DNA of 64,000 nt from Lepidurus packardi (lineage: Eukaryota; Arthropoda; Branchiopoda; Notostraca; Triopsidae), in assembly GCA_023053545.1 (NCBI GenBank), contig JAKZAN010000003.1, positions 1,577,501 to 1,641,500 on the forward strand, written 5' to 3'. Both the position numbers and the translations under genes were made by a program. The notes below the pieces were generated by a model. It did no database searches. It was not told the DNA's origin and saw nothing but the letters and a program-made list of their open reading frames with translations. This document shows, in pieces, positions 34,124 to 44,685 of the stretch; the first letter of the stretch is position 1, and every line of letters begins with the position of its first letter.

Positions 34124-37100
34124 TTATTCATCATCTTCATTACAATATCCGTAAGCGTGACTGGTAACAAGATCTGGGAGCCAGAAACGTTTATCATCAA
34201 GAGCAGACAATGACAATTTACGAGTTTGATAAGTATAAATTTGATGGTTGAATGAGCGGAGAGTGGTATTGGTAGTATATACCTCGCTGCGCTCACCATA
34301 CAACACTTGACGGTAAAGGTCTAACGATAATTCACGACGGGTGGCTTCTCGGGTAGTGCCCTTGGCCTTTCGTTGTTCTTCACCCGTGTCAAAACGTATA
34401 CAATAGAGTTTGGGTCGTAAAGCTACAATTTCCACAATACGGTTTTGTCCAGCCTCGTTCTTAAACATGCCTAGACGTTTATCGTTGTCAGCATAGTAAT
34501 ATGGACTGGATGGATGTTGGTTGGAGGTATCAAAGTGGGTGGTTAGACGATGACACATCTCTTCCCAGAATCCGGTAGGGCTTTCCACACTGTAGCAAAA
34601 ACTGTCGGTATCGGTAAAAACCAAGCGGCAGCGCGAACCAAAATGTGGGCGAATAATGTTGTAGTGGAAATCGTACATATGCATTTTGGCTAATTCCAAT
34701 ATTGCAAAACCTACAAGAATTGGTTTGTTATAAAAAACGTCGGTTTTTCTCATCTGGATGAGTGCTAAATCATTCGAAATGCGTCGTGCATGGCTGAAGG
34801 CTGGACTGGCTGTTAAACTCACAAGAGTTTTCTCGTTGTTTATTACGTAGATGTTGACTCGGTTGTCTACGTTTTCTACAGTTTTACCTGAAATGTTAAC
34901 CGAAGGTTAGTCAAAAGTATGAGTTTAAGTTAGAATGATTTTACCAAAGATGGAATTATTCATCAGTTTGAACGATTCACGATCAGCGTCATTGGTGGCG
35001 GCAGCTCGCAAAGCGGTGTTGCATTCGATGTAGGGCTGAAACAGCGTTGTCTGACGAAATCTGATACCACCATGCATTCGGGTCACTAACAATCCGTGAC
35101 TTAAAGCCAGCTGCAACATTCTGTAATGAATCAGATATTTTTCTTTAGCGTTTAAGGTGACACATAGTTTTTCAACACGAGAGGGAAATGTTTTCCCATC
35201 CTTCAGATAATGCTCTTGGATTGCGGGGCTTAGCATATCCCATGTTATTTGTTCTTTGCGGGGGAGAAAGGGAAAATCGTCGTGTTCTTCGTGTAAATGG
35301 GCAGGATATTCCATGTCGACTAGTAGGGCATAACCATAGAGCGAATCTGGGGTTAACGAGAGGATTTCGTTCAAACTGGGGCATTCTTTGGTTGATAACC
35401 AGCAAATTCCATCGGTGGGTAAAGCTTGAACCATCGCCCATCCATACAAGTTGTTAGCATCGATATATTCGATGGAGCTATTAGGGCGTGTAGGATCATA
35501 ATGCGGCAAGTCTGGTAAATTGGCTACAGCATGACGTTGGGACACCATGGTTAGCCCCCCTCGCACGTTTTGTTTAACCATACTATGCATGGTTACATCG
35601 GTCATAAGTTCCATCGTCACCCCCGTTGTGTACAAACAGGCGTTCCAGCTAAAATGCGAAATGCTGTAAAAATGGGCTACATCCAAACCCGAATGGTGAT
35701 AGGTTGTTTGACGTAAGGTGGAAAAGCAGTCGGCTAGAATGCGGACATCGCACTCTAAATACAAGTTGTGATAGTCGCGTAATGTGCGACATTGGAAAGT
35801 ATCCCAAACGTTTTGTGCATGAATGTAATCCTCATCTGAAACTGAGCAACCAGTTAGGGTGGAGAAAAAGGCCAGTTGGGATGGTAAATGTGGTAAATCG
35901 AGAGCTGTCAGACTAGTCATGAACTCGTAGGGAAATATCCCTTTGCGCGCTAAGAGTTTGAGTTTCTCTTGATTCCCCGCTACCGCAGCCGCACGGTTCA
36001 AACATTGAAAGGAGTGGAGCCCCTTTTTCAAGAGAACTTGAGCCCAACGTTCCAAACTAGTGTTCATAAATTGAAGACTGTCCAGAAAGCGAACGTTATC
36101 AACTTTAAAAGTCAAGAACTTTTCCATGGATTTGGGGATAATGTCAATGTCTTGCCCGTAATGCTCCAATGCTTGACAGATGAAGTGTCCATCGTAATTC
36201 CTAGAAACAACAGATTATTTGGATTCGGTTTATCGGTTTTCACAGATACTTACTGTAAATTGTGGAAGTAGACAGGTAATTCGTAGTTTTCCAATTTACA
36301 ATGGAGATTACAACCTTGGTGAGCAATACCCCGGAAAGAACCGTCAAAATGATCATGATCTATCATACGCTCGGACAAATCTTGGGGTAAGGGTTTCTTG
36401 CAGTGTACGCATATAGTAGCTGTATGTCGGGCTCTTATTGCCATTGACACATCTTTTTCATTGAGGGGAAAATTTGTTGAGCGCACCACTTGTTCAAGAT
36501 TTGCTGCTGTTTCTAAGATGTTTTGTAGGAAAATCTGACCTGCATTAGGGCCAACATAGCGCTGGTATGCCACTTCACTCCCCTGCAGGTCGAGCACCAA
36601 ATAACAAAAAGATAGAGCTTCGTGACGATGAAGCTTTTGATTGACGGGAGAGTGTTCTTCATCAGTTGGATCATAAGAAACTAAAAGAGATTCAAAATCG
36701 GCAAAAGCTATGTAAGGGGCACGTTGTGCTGCATTAAAACATCGCATCTGAACAAAATCGTTCTTCCCAGGAGTGGGGAGTCGAACTGCTTTTTGTTTGT
36801 TTTCCAAACAGTACATTTTATGAGCATCTAGGGACCGGGAACTTTTAAACGCGTTTAGACATTTGAGACAATAATGATCCTTATGTAGTTGATCTTTACC
36901 CAACAAACGATTTGGTGAAAGAATAGGCCAGAAATGTCCTTGTCCCGGACCGGTGCATGTATACAAAAGATTAACCGGTTCTTGGCAGAGGGTGGTGTTG
37001 GGTTTGAAAAAGGTTTTCCCAGAAATACGAAAAGGATAAATATTTCGAGGGGTGGCAACAAGAGTTGGTGGGAGTTTAGAGCGTTTAGGATTTTCTGCTT

Positions 37101-38190
37101 CTTCATCACTCTCGTCAAAACATCCAAACGGTAAAGTATCAAAAGCTAAGATATTAATAGCGATTGAATGGGCTTCTTCAAAAGCAGTTATGTCTTGAAT
37201 TTTAACAGGATAGGTTAGCACTTGTGGATTAATGGTCGGTAATCTGTCGGGATAACGGGCGAAGAGAGCGTCTAAGCTTTTAGCACTATGATGTTTTATA
37301 AAAAACTGAGAATTTTCGTCAGTTGCAGCATGTTGACGAGCTAGCACCGCTTTGACCGCGTAGACAAAACATTGATCACCGCAACGTTCGATATTAACAA
37401 CAGCTTTGCGTTTAGCGATGTTGGTAGGTAACCGTATCTGGTGAGAGTCGTTACCACTACCCGCCATAGGAACAAACGTGGTCACTGAAGCTCGAAGCTC
37501 ACTAATGTACTCCATCCGCCAACCAGAACCAGCTTGATTCTGACGATTGTGGATCACGTTGGCAATATGATCAAATGCATTTTGCATAACTTGATTTAAA
37601 TCTGAAGTTGGGAGCACGATAACATACACACTGTGGAAAAAACGGGGGTAGCGTTCGCTGCGATTGATTTCAGGAGTGTTTATGATTTTACTCATAACGC
37701 TATGAACTACAAATTTGATTTTCACAGACAAACTCTTTCGTAGTTGAGCTTTCAATAATCCGAGAATTTGTGAACTATACTCGCTCATCAATTGTTCGGC
37801 TGTTACAATCGGGTAACGCTCAGGTCCAACAATCAATCGATATTCCCGCAAATGTCCAGCTAGTGTACTATTCAATTCAAAAAATTCATTGTGGTTAGAT
37901 TCAATCGATTGCGGTGGGGGTATATTGGGTGTGAGAGGTTCTGCAACACTTGTTGGAGGGGGTGGTGAAAGGGCAATCGTTGGCAGAGGGTTTAAAATTT
38001 GACGACGACGTTTCAAACGTCGTTGTCGACGCTTGATGCCGCGATTGAGAGTTCGAGTACGGATTGATGGGTGTGGAGCGGGGAATTCTTCGCCAGCACC
38101 TGCTTGTGACTCGTCATCATGATCAACATCAATACCTAATTCACGAATCAAATCGCCTAAGATTGGACTATATTCAGAATTCATTGTCAA
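34124..38190 (-). CDS. Protein-primed-type DNA polymerase B, two micro-introns
   Basis: Replicative polymerase of the element. Three exons, 38190-36254, 36200-34945 and 34887-34124, join in frame to about 1,318 residues. The introns are 53 bp (36201-36253, GTAAGT...CTAG) and 57 bp (34888-34944, GTAAAA...TCAG). The first interrupts the ExoII block (FHNL before it, YDGHF after it), and the second lies within the NNSIFGKT motif B. Exonuclease motif I is FADFES (Asp498, Glu500) and motif III is YLECDVRILAD. Polymerase motif A is DANNLYGWAM and motif C is FTDTDS. Before ExoII sits an endonuclease-VII-like zinc domain (Cys594-x2-Cys597, HDH, Cys627-x3-Cys631). A C2H2-like finger precedes motif I. 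The N-terminal ~250 residues hold an Arg-rich block. All key residues are present. Confidence 0.93.
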
Positions 38191-38280
38191 ACGCTGTCTC
38201 GAGGGCTACTGAGCACGATTTTCATGGCGTGTTAGTGCTTAAAGACTCGGAACTAGAAGAGGAGGAACTCATTTGTTAGT

Positions 38281-38943
38281 ATGGAGGCGTTGTTTAGACA
38301 TCCAGTGCGCATCCTCATTGCTGGTCCTTCACAATCGGGTAAAAGCGAGGTGGTAGCCCGGCTGCTTCGACAACTATCGTCAATGTTCACTCCCTGTCCT
38401 GAACGTATACGCTATTGTTATGGAGCGTGGCAACCGCTTTTTGCACAACTCCAGTCGGAGTTGGACAATATTACTTTTCAAGCCGGGTTTGACGAAAATG
38501 ATATTAAAGAAACTTTACCGGCCAACAGTTTACTCATTCTGGATGATCTGATGGAAACTATAGATGGTAAATCAAAAGCATTGGAGAACATCTTTACCAA
38601 ACATTCCCACCATGCCAATATCTCCGTCATCATGATTACACAAAACCCGTTTTATAGCAACCTTCGCACCATCTCTCTTAATTGCTCCCACATGTTTCTA
38701 ATGAAAACTGCTCGAGATGTTACTCAAATTCGAGCTATTGGAGCTCAAATGTTCCCTGGTAAACTGAGATATTTTATGGATGCGTACGAGCATGCCTGTG
38801 AAGAACCTTACTCTTATTTGATGCTCTCCTTCGATCCCAACACTCCTGACACTCATCGTCTTATGTCAGACGTTTTCAACGCGAAAGGCGAGCCTATTGT
38901 ATACGAAAGAGTGCACCAACCTGTAAAAGTTTCACGAAAATAA
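38281..38943 (+). CDS. FtsK/HerA-type packaging ATPase
   Basis: 220 residues. Walker A is GPSQSGKS (15-22) and Walker B is LLILDDL (84-90). A following segment, VIMITQNPFYSNLRTI, fits the sensor region of A32-like genome-packaging ATPases. It is the only main gene on the plus strand and shares a 90-bp intergenic region with PolB, a probable divergent promoter. Downstream comes the variable cargo region. B's copy differs in a few residues, mainly in the last 20 codons, where A and B begin to diverge. Normal length for Polinton ATPases. Confidence 0.9.
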   Translation: MEALFRHPVRILIAGPSQSGKSEVVARLLRQLSSMFTPCPERIRYCYGAWQPLFAQLQSELDNITFQAGFDENDIKETLPANSLLILDDLMETIDGKSKALENIFTKHSHHANISVIMITQNPFYSNLRTISLNCSHMFLMKTARDVTQIRAIGAQMFPGKLRYFMDAYEHACEEPYSYLMLSFDPNTPDTHRLMSDVFNAKGEPIVYERVHQPVKVSRK

Positions 38944-39024
38944 AACATTTTGTTATAAACATGTTTTTCAGATGTTTGATGTAAAATGTGGTGATATCTT
39001 TCAAATATTAGTCTCGATTATTTT

Positions 39025-39468
39025 TCACAATTTTGTATTTACATTAATTCGTTCTACATCTCGGGTTAACCAATAAGTGAATTTGTAGGTTTGGAACAGC
39101 GTACAAAGAGTCGGGGTTGTTTTATGTTTAGGACAATAGGGTGGTTCAAAAGGGATAAAAATTTCGTTGACTGCAGGGCAATTGTATCCCACCAAGTTCT
39201 CAATAGGTTGTTGAAGTCCTTGTGAGAGAATTTCAAACGAAGGATCACCCCATGTTAAAACTCGATATTTTCGGATTGAGTGGGCTAAATGATTGAAGAA
39301 AACCCCCATCGTGTCAAAGGGCCAGTCTTGATCATGGTCATTTCCCCATGTGAAATGTCGATAGTAAAAATTGTTCTGTGATAATTTGGAATTAATAAAA
39401 CATGAAGTTAACTCCACAGGGATGCTGTCAACTAATCTCAAATAGACTACAGCCAAGTCTTCAGCCAT
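39025..39468 (-). CDS. Unknown cargo protein of Polinton A, 147 aa
   Basis: I do not recognise it. It is rich in aromatic residues (FYYRHFTWGNDHDQDWPFD) and has three Cys and several His in the second half (PFEPPYCPKHKTTPTLC), which might bind metal. No signal peptide or membrane segment is apparent. Its start lies inside the right TIR, so the left TIR repeats the first codons (from 27968) and then loses the frame. B has no counterpart: at this place it carries the six-cysteine gene. The position between ATPase and TIR is consistent with a swappable accessory gene. Confidence 0.55.
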   Translation of the reverse strand: MAEDLAVVYLRLVDSIPVELTSCFINSKLSQNNFYYRHFTWGNDHDQDWPFDTMGVFFNHLAHSIRKYRVLTWGDPSFEILSQGLQQPIENLVGYNCPAVNEIFIPFEPPYCPKHKTTPTLCTLFQTYKFTYWLTRDVERINVNTKL

Positions 39469-40644
39469 TCTTATGCTCTAGCAGAGTTTATTGAACCACC
39501 GTGTTGATCTGTGTTGGTTCCACTGGTTTCATAAACAGGAGACGTGCTGGTGATAGCCTTGAGTTTGTCAAACACTGGTTGGAATGAGTGTGTGTGTGCG
39601 GTTGTGAGAATTGGGGATTTTGAAACCGTTCAGCCTAAGGGTTGCACAGATGTCAGAGTGGGGGTTGTCAAGCGCGCCCATCTGAGGAATCATGCCTATG
39701 GAAGAGTGGGGATTGACCAACACAGCAGCTTGAGGGGGGTGTCAAACACATGAGTGTGAGCTGACAAGCACCCTAGCCAGAGGGGCTGTGCAAACGCAAG
39801 AGTGGGTGAGTTGGTGTTATCAGTGTGTGTGCAACAGTTGATAGCCTGATGAGCATGATGGCACACTCTCCAAAAAAATCTTACAGTGTAGTGAAACCCC
39901 CAACCATTATTTTGAATGAATTTGTAATTGTATTTGTTGAAAGAAAATACATTTCAAAGGTTAAACTTACAAAAAGTGTCTTTAACTTAAATGTCTATCT
40001 CCGAAAAAGTGTCATTAACTTTAATGTCGAATCTGAAAAAGTGTCTTTAACTTTAATGGTAATCCTGAAAAAGTGTCTTTAACTTTAATGTCGAGTCCGA
40101 AAAAGTGTCTTTAACTTTAATGATGAATCTTGAAAAGTGTCTTTAACTTTAATGTCTATTCTCGAAAAAGTGTCCTTAACTTTAATGTTGATTCTGAAAA
40201 AGTGTCTTTAACTTTAATGGTAATCCTGAAAAAGTGTCATTAACTTTAATGTCGAGTCCGAAAAAGTGTCCTTAACTTTAATGTCGAATCTGAAAAAGTG
40301 TCTTTAACTTTAATGGTAATCCTGAAAAAGTGTCTTTAACTTTAATGTCGAGTCCGAAAAAGTGTCTTTAACTTTAATGGTAATTAAGTTTGTTGGCGGA
40401 GGACACTGTTGTCGACACGAGAGCTGCTCAATTGTGAGGACAGCGCCAACGTGAAAGTGGCGGAAACGCTAGAAACTAGGTGTTGTCAAACCATACTGCG
40501 CAGGCGTCAGGGCAGGGGACTAGGGGAGAAATGGAGGCATCCTATTGGTGGAGCCGTAAAAGGGGCGTGGCTTGGGGGGAAATGGAGGCTTCCTATTGGT
40601 GCGGCACTAATGGAGGTGGCAGTAATGGTGGTACCTATACTACT
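39423..40644 (-). repeat. Polinton A right TIR
   Basis: About 1.2 kb ending CCTATACTACT at 40644. It contains the GTG/CA-rich inner segment (39540-39900), the minisatellite (39970-40385) and the CpG-rich outer 260 bp. The outer part is about 97-98% like the B terminus; the inner part is shared only with A's left TIR. Confidence 0.9.
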
Positions 40645-40790
40645 GAGTTGGACTTGAGACGAGTAAGATGGTCGCGAGGAATAACCCAAGTTTCAAAACC
40701 ACGTTTTTGAATAACAGGGTCATGACGCAAGATATGATAAAGCTGGCTAGTATTCATAGCTAAATAAATCAAGACTTTTATCCACTTCAA
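40645..40790 (-). pseudogene. Protease N-terminus of Polinton B, cut by A
   Basis: About 48 codons, identical to the start of A's protease gene, end exactly at GAGTTG, where A's terminus is attached. The catalytic His, Asp and Cys are all in the lost part, so B has no protease here. Confidence 0.9.
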
Positions 40791-40865
40791 AGGTTTGGTG
40801 TGTATTGATGATTCAAAGGTTCACTGTCAACAAACATTTGAACCATGAAAACATAACTAATCAAC

Positions 40866-42158
40866 TCATTCAACGAGAATTTGACGAGCACTATCAATTT
40901 GCAACAAAGAATCTGTTTCGCTAAAAACAATCATAGTTAAAGAATCGACTACTGCTTTAGAAAAGCGAACATCTATTTTCAAATTCCCCTCTTTCAACAT
41001 TCCAAAACCTTCGGTGACGGGAATAATTTGAAAACCGTAAAGACGATAGTACTGTCGGTAAAGTTCACGTTCAAATGATAGTCCAACCTCTGAGTTCACT
41101 AGATTGTAACAATCTAAAAGCGAGTAATAACCCAACAGGTATTCATCAGAACCAACAGGAATACTTGGAAAAGGAACTTCTTCATTGTTGAGGGACACGC
41201 TTATGGTAGATACATTATGATGTTGAAACAGGTAAGGATTGCTGAGCCAATCACCCATGAAAGCTTTAGTAGGCAAGAAACCGATAACTATCCGTCGAGG
41301 AACGCGACGCAGGTAGGAATCTTCCACAGTTTTTTGCATGGTGCCAGCAGGTATGGTAAAAGAGCGAACGTCAGTTTTAAGAAAAGGATATTTGGCTACA
41401 TTACCCCCCAACAACATTTTCTCCAATCCTAAGCGATATTCAGAATTGAGAGTATGAACTCCCAACACCATTTGAGCTTTTTCGATAACAACTTTGTAGG
41501 AATAAGTCTGTGTTGCAGGTAACGCATTGTGGCTAATCAAGAAACTATCAGCTTGTCGATGTAACCGTAAGACGCAGCTTACATCGGGCAGCAACAGTTT
41601 GGGACATTGGAATAAATCCACATTCAAGACGCCCATAAGTTCCACTAATTTAGATTTTTCTGTGAAAGTTTTACGCAAAAGAGACGAACTACCGGTTTCT
41701 ATAACGTCAGCATTTTCATCTTTGATGTAGAGAGCAGCAGTACCAAAACTTCGATGATATTCTTCACCATGGCGTAGCAAACAATTTAAAAAACTTTTGT
41801 AACCGTAATTTTGCCCTGAAGAAGTGACAAGCGTATCGTTGAGATACAGATCAACTTGACTAAAGAGCGAATGAAGCAGATTGTTGACTGGAAAAACAGA
41901 ATCTGAATCTGTAATATTAACCCCGTCGCTGCGTACAATTTTAACTTGCGCGTAAAGCTGGGGACGTTCCAGATCCAGAAATTGGTTGGAGTGGGTGGAA
42001 AAATTAAACTCTATAGGAGCTACATTGTCTTTGGATGACGCGCGAGTTTGAACAATAAAATCTTTAGATTGACTAATACCAGCTTCAGTATGAGGAATAC
42101 TCAACAAGTCTAGTTTGTCTGAAATGAAAGGTGTGCTACCCTCGCGGATGGTATCCAT
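40866..42158 (-). CDS. Capsid-like protein, Polinton B copy
   Basis: 430 residues, intact. It differs from A's copy (28769-30061) in only a handful of residues (for example IETGS for IETSS, MVLGVH for MVLRVH, LRRVPR for LRRIPR and DWLSN for DWHSN). Same family blocks (VNNLLHSLFSQVDLYLND) and same abutment to the core-like gene. Length and frame are preserved although neighbouring B genes are broken, so it is either recent or still constrained. Confidence 0.65.
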   Translation of the reverse strand: MDTIREGSTPFISDKLDLLSIPHTEAGISQSKDFIVQTRASSKDNVAPIEFNFSTHSNQFLDLERPQLYAQVKIVRSDGVNITDSDSVFPVNNLLHSLFSQVDLYLNDTLVTSSGQNYGYKSFLNCLLRHGEEYHRSFGTAALYIKDENADVIETGSSSLLRKTFTEKSKLVELMGVLNVDLFQCPKLLLPDVSCVLRLHRQADSFLISHNALPATQTYSYKVVIEKAQMVLGVHTLNSEYRLGLEKMLLGGNVAKYPFLKTDVRSFTIPAGTMQKTVEDSYLRRVPRRIVIGFLPTKAFMGDWLSNPYLFQHHNVSTISVSLNNEEVPFPSIPVGSDEYLLGYYSLLDCYNLVNSEVGLSFERELYRQYYRLYGFQIIPVTEGFGMLKEGNLKIDVRFSKAVVDSLTMIVFSETDSLLQIDSARQILVE

Positions 42159-42238
42159 CTAACCGAATATATCGGCGGCTGTTTTTCGTTTAATTGAGCG
42201 CTTCTTGGCACGAGGTTTTGTACGTTTGACTGCTGAAG

Positions 42239-43146
42239 ATTTACGTTTACGTCCGCTACCTGTTTGATAAGGTGCCACAGCACCCGCTAATTTTCGACGA
42301 GGACGACGACGACGAGGTGTTTTCACAACTGTGGTGCTAGACATACTGCACTGTTAAAAATTTCCCCTTAAAATGGGAGGAAAAAGGCCCCTAAAAGCGG
42401 GGGCACCAGATAGAGGCCTTTTTAGGCCCTAAAATTGTAACGGGGGTTCACTCCTAAAAATGGGGTATATAACTCCTAAAATCGGTAGTTTCCAACTCTC
42501 AAAACTAGGGGCATATAAGCCCTACAATTGGTATTTAACCCCCAGAAAGCGTTTTTCTTTTTTTTTTTTTTTTTTTTTTTTTTCCGCCATAAATCAGCAT
42601 TTAAATTCTCATATTTTTGGCGGCTAAAATAATATTGGGTATTAGTTTTGAAGCCGTAAATTTTACTTTCTGATTTTTTTACATTGTCGAATTGATTTAC
42701 GTTTACGTCCGCTACCTGTTTGATAAGGTGCCACAGCACCCGCTAATTTTCGACGAGGACGACGACGACGAGGTGTTTTCACAACTGTGGTGCTAGACAT
42801 ACTGCACTGTTAAAAATTTCCCCTTAAAATGGGAGGAAAAAGGCCCCTAAAAGCGGGGGCACCAGATAGGGGCCTTTTTAGGCCCTAAAATTTTAACGGG
42901 GGTTCACTCCTAAAAATGGGGTATATAACTCCTAAAATCGGTAGTTTCCAACTCTCAAAACTAGGGGCATATAAGCCCTACAATTGGTATTTAACCCCCA
43001 GAAAGCGTTTTTTTTTTTTTTTTTTTTTTTTTTTTCCGCCATAAATCAGCATTTAAATTCTCATATTTTTGGCGGCTAAAATAATATTGGGTATTAGTTT
43101 TGAAGCCGTAAATTTTACTTTCTGATTTTTTTACATTGTCGAATTG
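42239..43146. repeat. 456-bp tandem duplication of gene end plus transposon end
   Basis: The block 42239-42694 (Polinton core-gene codons, the CACTG terminus and about 345 bp of element) is repeated directly from 42695 to about 43146. The copies differ mainly in the length of a T-run and a few bases. The duplication joins host and element, so it arose after the insertion. Confidence 0.92.
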
Positions 43147-44329
43147 AACAAGTCAAACAAAAAATAAATAAAAAAAATCAACAAAAATTTTTTTTCAAAA
43201 AAACGAAAAATCATTTTAAAAAATACAAAAGATATAAAAGAACTAAAAATCAAGTAAAAAAATCGAACAAGTCAAATATTTAAAAAATGCAAAAAAACAT
43301 TAAGTCAAACTTAAAAAAAATACGAAAAATACAAAAACATGGATACGTAAAAGCTTCAGTAAAAATCACCGTCACCGTACATTTATAACACAAATTTCAT
43401 TTGTCAAAATCCAACTGCCGAAGCAACATTTTTATGCATCCTGAACGACTGTACGAGTCGTCCTTCAACTCCAGGCATCTCCCTTGAAGGAACAGGACCG
43501 TGGGCTCAATGCCTTTGGCATACGTAATATTGTATACATAATACGTAGCTATTAGGCAAGCAACTGCTTCTGTCGCGTTCGACGGCGTAAGATAGGTTAC
43601 ATCTTAAGTTACATCTTAGCTTAGTTTCTTCATGTTTTTATTTATCCACACATGTTCGTTATGAAATGCAGGTGTGTTCTACTTTAATAAAATGTTCACA
43701 AAACTGTTACACTGCTTGTGTTTTCCTTTCAAAACGGCAAGTCGACAGTCACTGCAATTACTTTTTTAAGAAATCTTGTCTTGTCTTGTAAAGTAAGCCA
43801 CGGAAGAACTAATTTGTGCTTATTGCCGCATGTGTCCGGGGTTTGTTTTTCCTCGACATTTATTAATTTTACCAATGCTTAGGGTTTCAGAAACTTTGTT
43901 AGTTTCATAACTGTAATCAAAACAAAGCACTGTTCTTGTCAACGCTCACAAACAGTTCCGTCTACATTCTGAACCAGGAACAATCACAGTGCGAACCGTT
44001 TGCAACCGCAAATGGCGACTATAGTGTAACTAAATACTCGAAAAACTATTTTTTCTTGAAAATCGTCCATGCTAAAAGCATTCAAAATAAAAACATCGAT
44101 TTAGGGAAGCAGGCTACTCATTTTGGGGAAAGGTTACTGTTATTAGGTATGCGTTACTCATACTAAGGGGTGCCCACTCATTTTGGGGTTACAGCTACCC
44201 GTTTTGAGGGCTGGTTCCCCGTTGTTGAGAGGGAGAACCCCATCTTTGGGGGGAGGTACCTATCTTGAGTAGTCCAACCAATTTTAGGAGGTGGTTACAC
44301 CCCGGTTTTAGGGGCCCTTTTTAACAGTG
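42349..44329. mobile_element. CACTG-type non-autonomous DNA transposon
   Basis: Perfect 12-bp ends CACTGTTAAAAA and TTTTTAACAGTG are flanked by TG on both sides (42347-42348 and 44330-44331). The uninterrupted sequence in A has a single TG. The subterminal parts are full of short CCTAAAA/TTTTAGG-type inverted motifs. No transposase was found. The CAC ends and 2-bp duplication point to the EnSpm/CACTA-Chapaev-Mirage group. Removing the internal duplication, the original insertion was about 1.5 kb. Confidence 0.85.
43147..44160. other. AT-rich core of the CACTG element, no gene
   Basis: A-rich sequence (43147-43330), then unremarkable sequence with one 76-codon frame (43936-44166) that I do not recognise. 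Confidence 0.5.
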
Positions 44330-44685
44330 TGAGCTGTCGTTGAAGAGGAGTTTTGTTTAAGAATTGAATGAACCCTTGTCCAACTTGAGCTTTTGCATCG
44401 TTGGTGTTGCGTTGCAAAATTTCTTGACCCATTTGTTGTAAACTTTCCATACCTCGAGTTTTCATGGTGTCTGTCAATTTCTTACCCGATGAGACATCAC
44501 GAGCCACGTTTCTAACTAGATGTCTGAGCGAGGGTGCTACTAATCCACGGAAAATTGGTATTATGTAGCGCGAGAAAAATCCATAACCACGTTGACGGTG
44601 GTTGCCTCGATAAAAAGTTTCACCTCCACCACCTCGCTGTTGTGGGTTTAACGCCTTCATATAACATTCAACCGATAAACATCCC

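Larger units (their letters stand above)
27278..40644 (-). mobile_element. Polinton/Maverick A, left end truncated
   Basis: It carries the full hallmark gene set: protein-primed-type PolB, retroviral-type integrase, adenain-like protease, FtsK/HerA ATPase and capsid-type proteins. The right terminus reads CCTATACTACT and is followed by GAGTTG, where it enters the protease gene of Polinton B. The left TIR lacks its outer ~0.5 kb, because it is fused at 27277/27278 to the left inverted arm. All genes except the ATPase read on the minus strand. Confidence 0.95.

Noticed and set aside
36934..37142. Frames opposite the polymerase gene
   Set aside because: They overlap well-supported PolB coding sequence and repeat in both Polinton copies only as shadows.
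42476..42739. Frame with a Lys run
   Set aside because: It is the reverse reading of a T-run inside the CACTG element.
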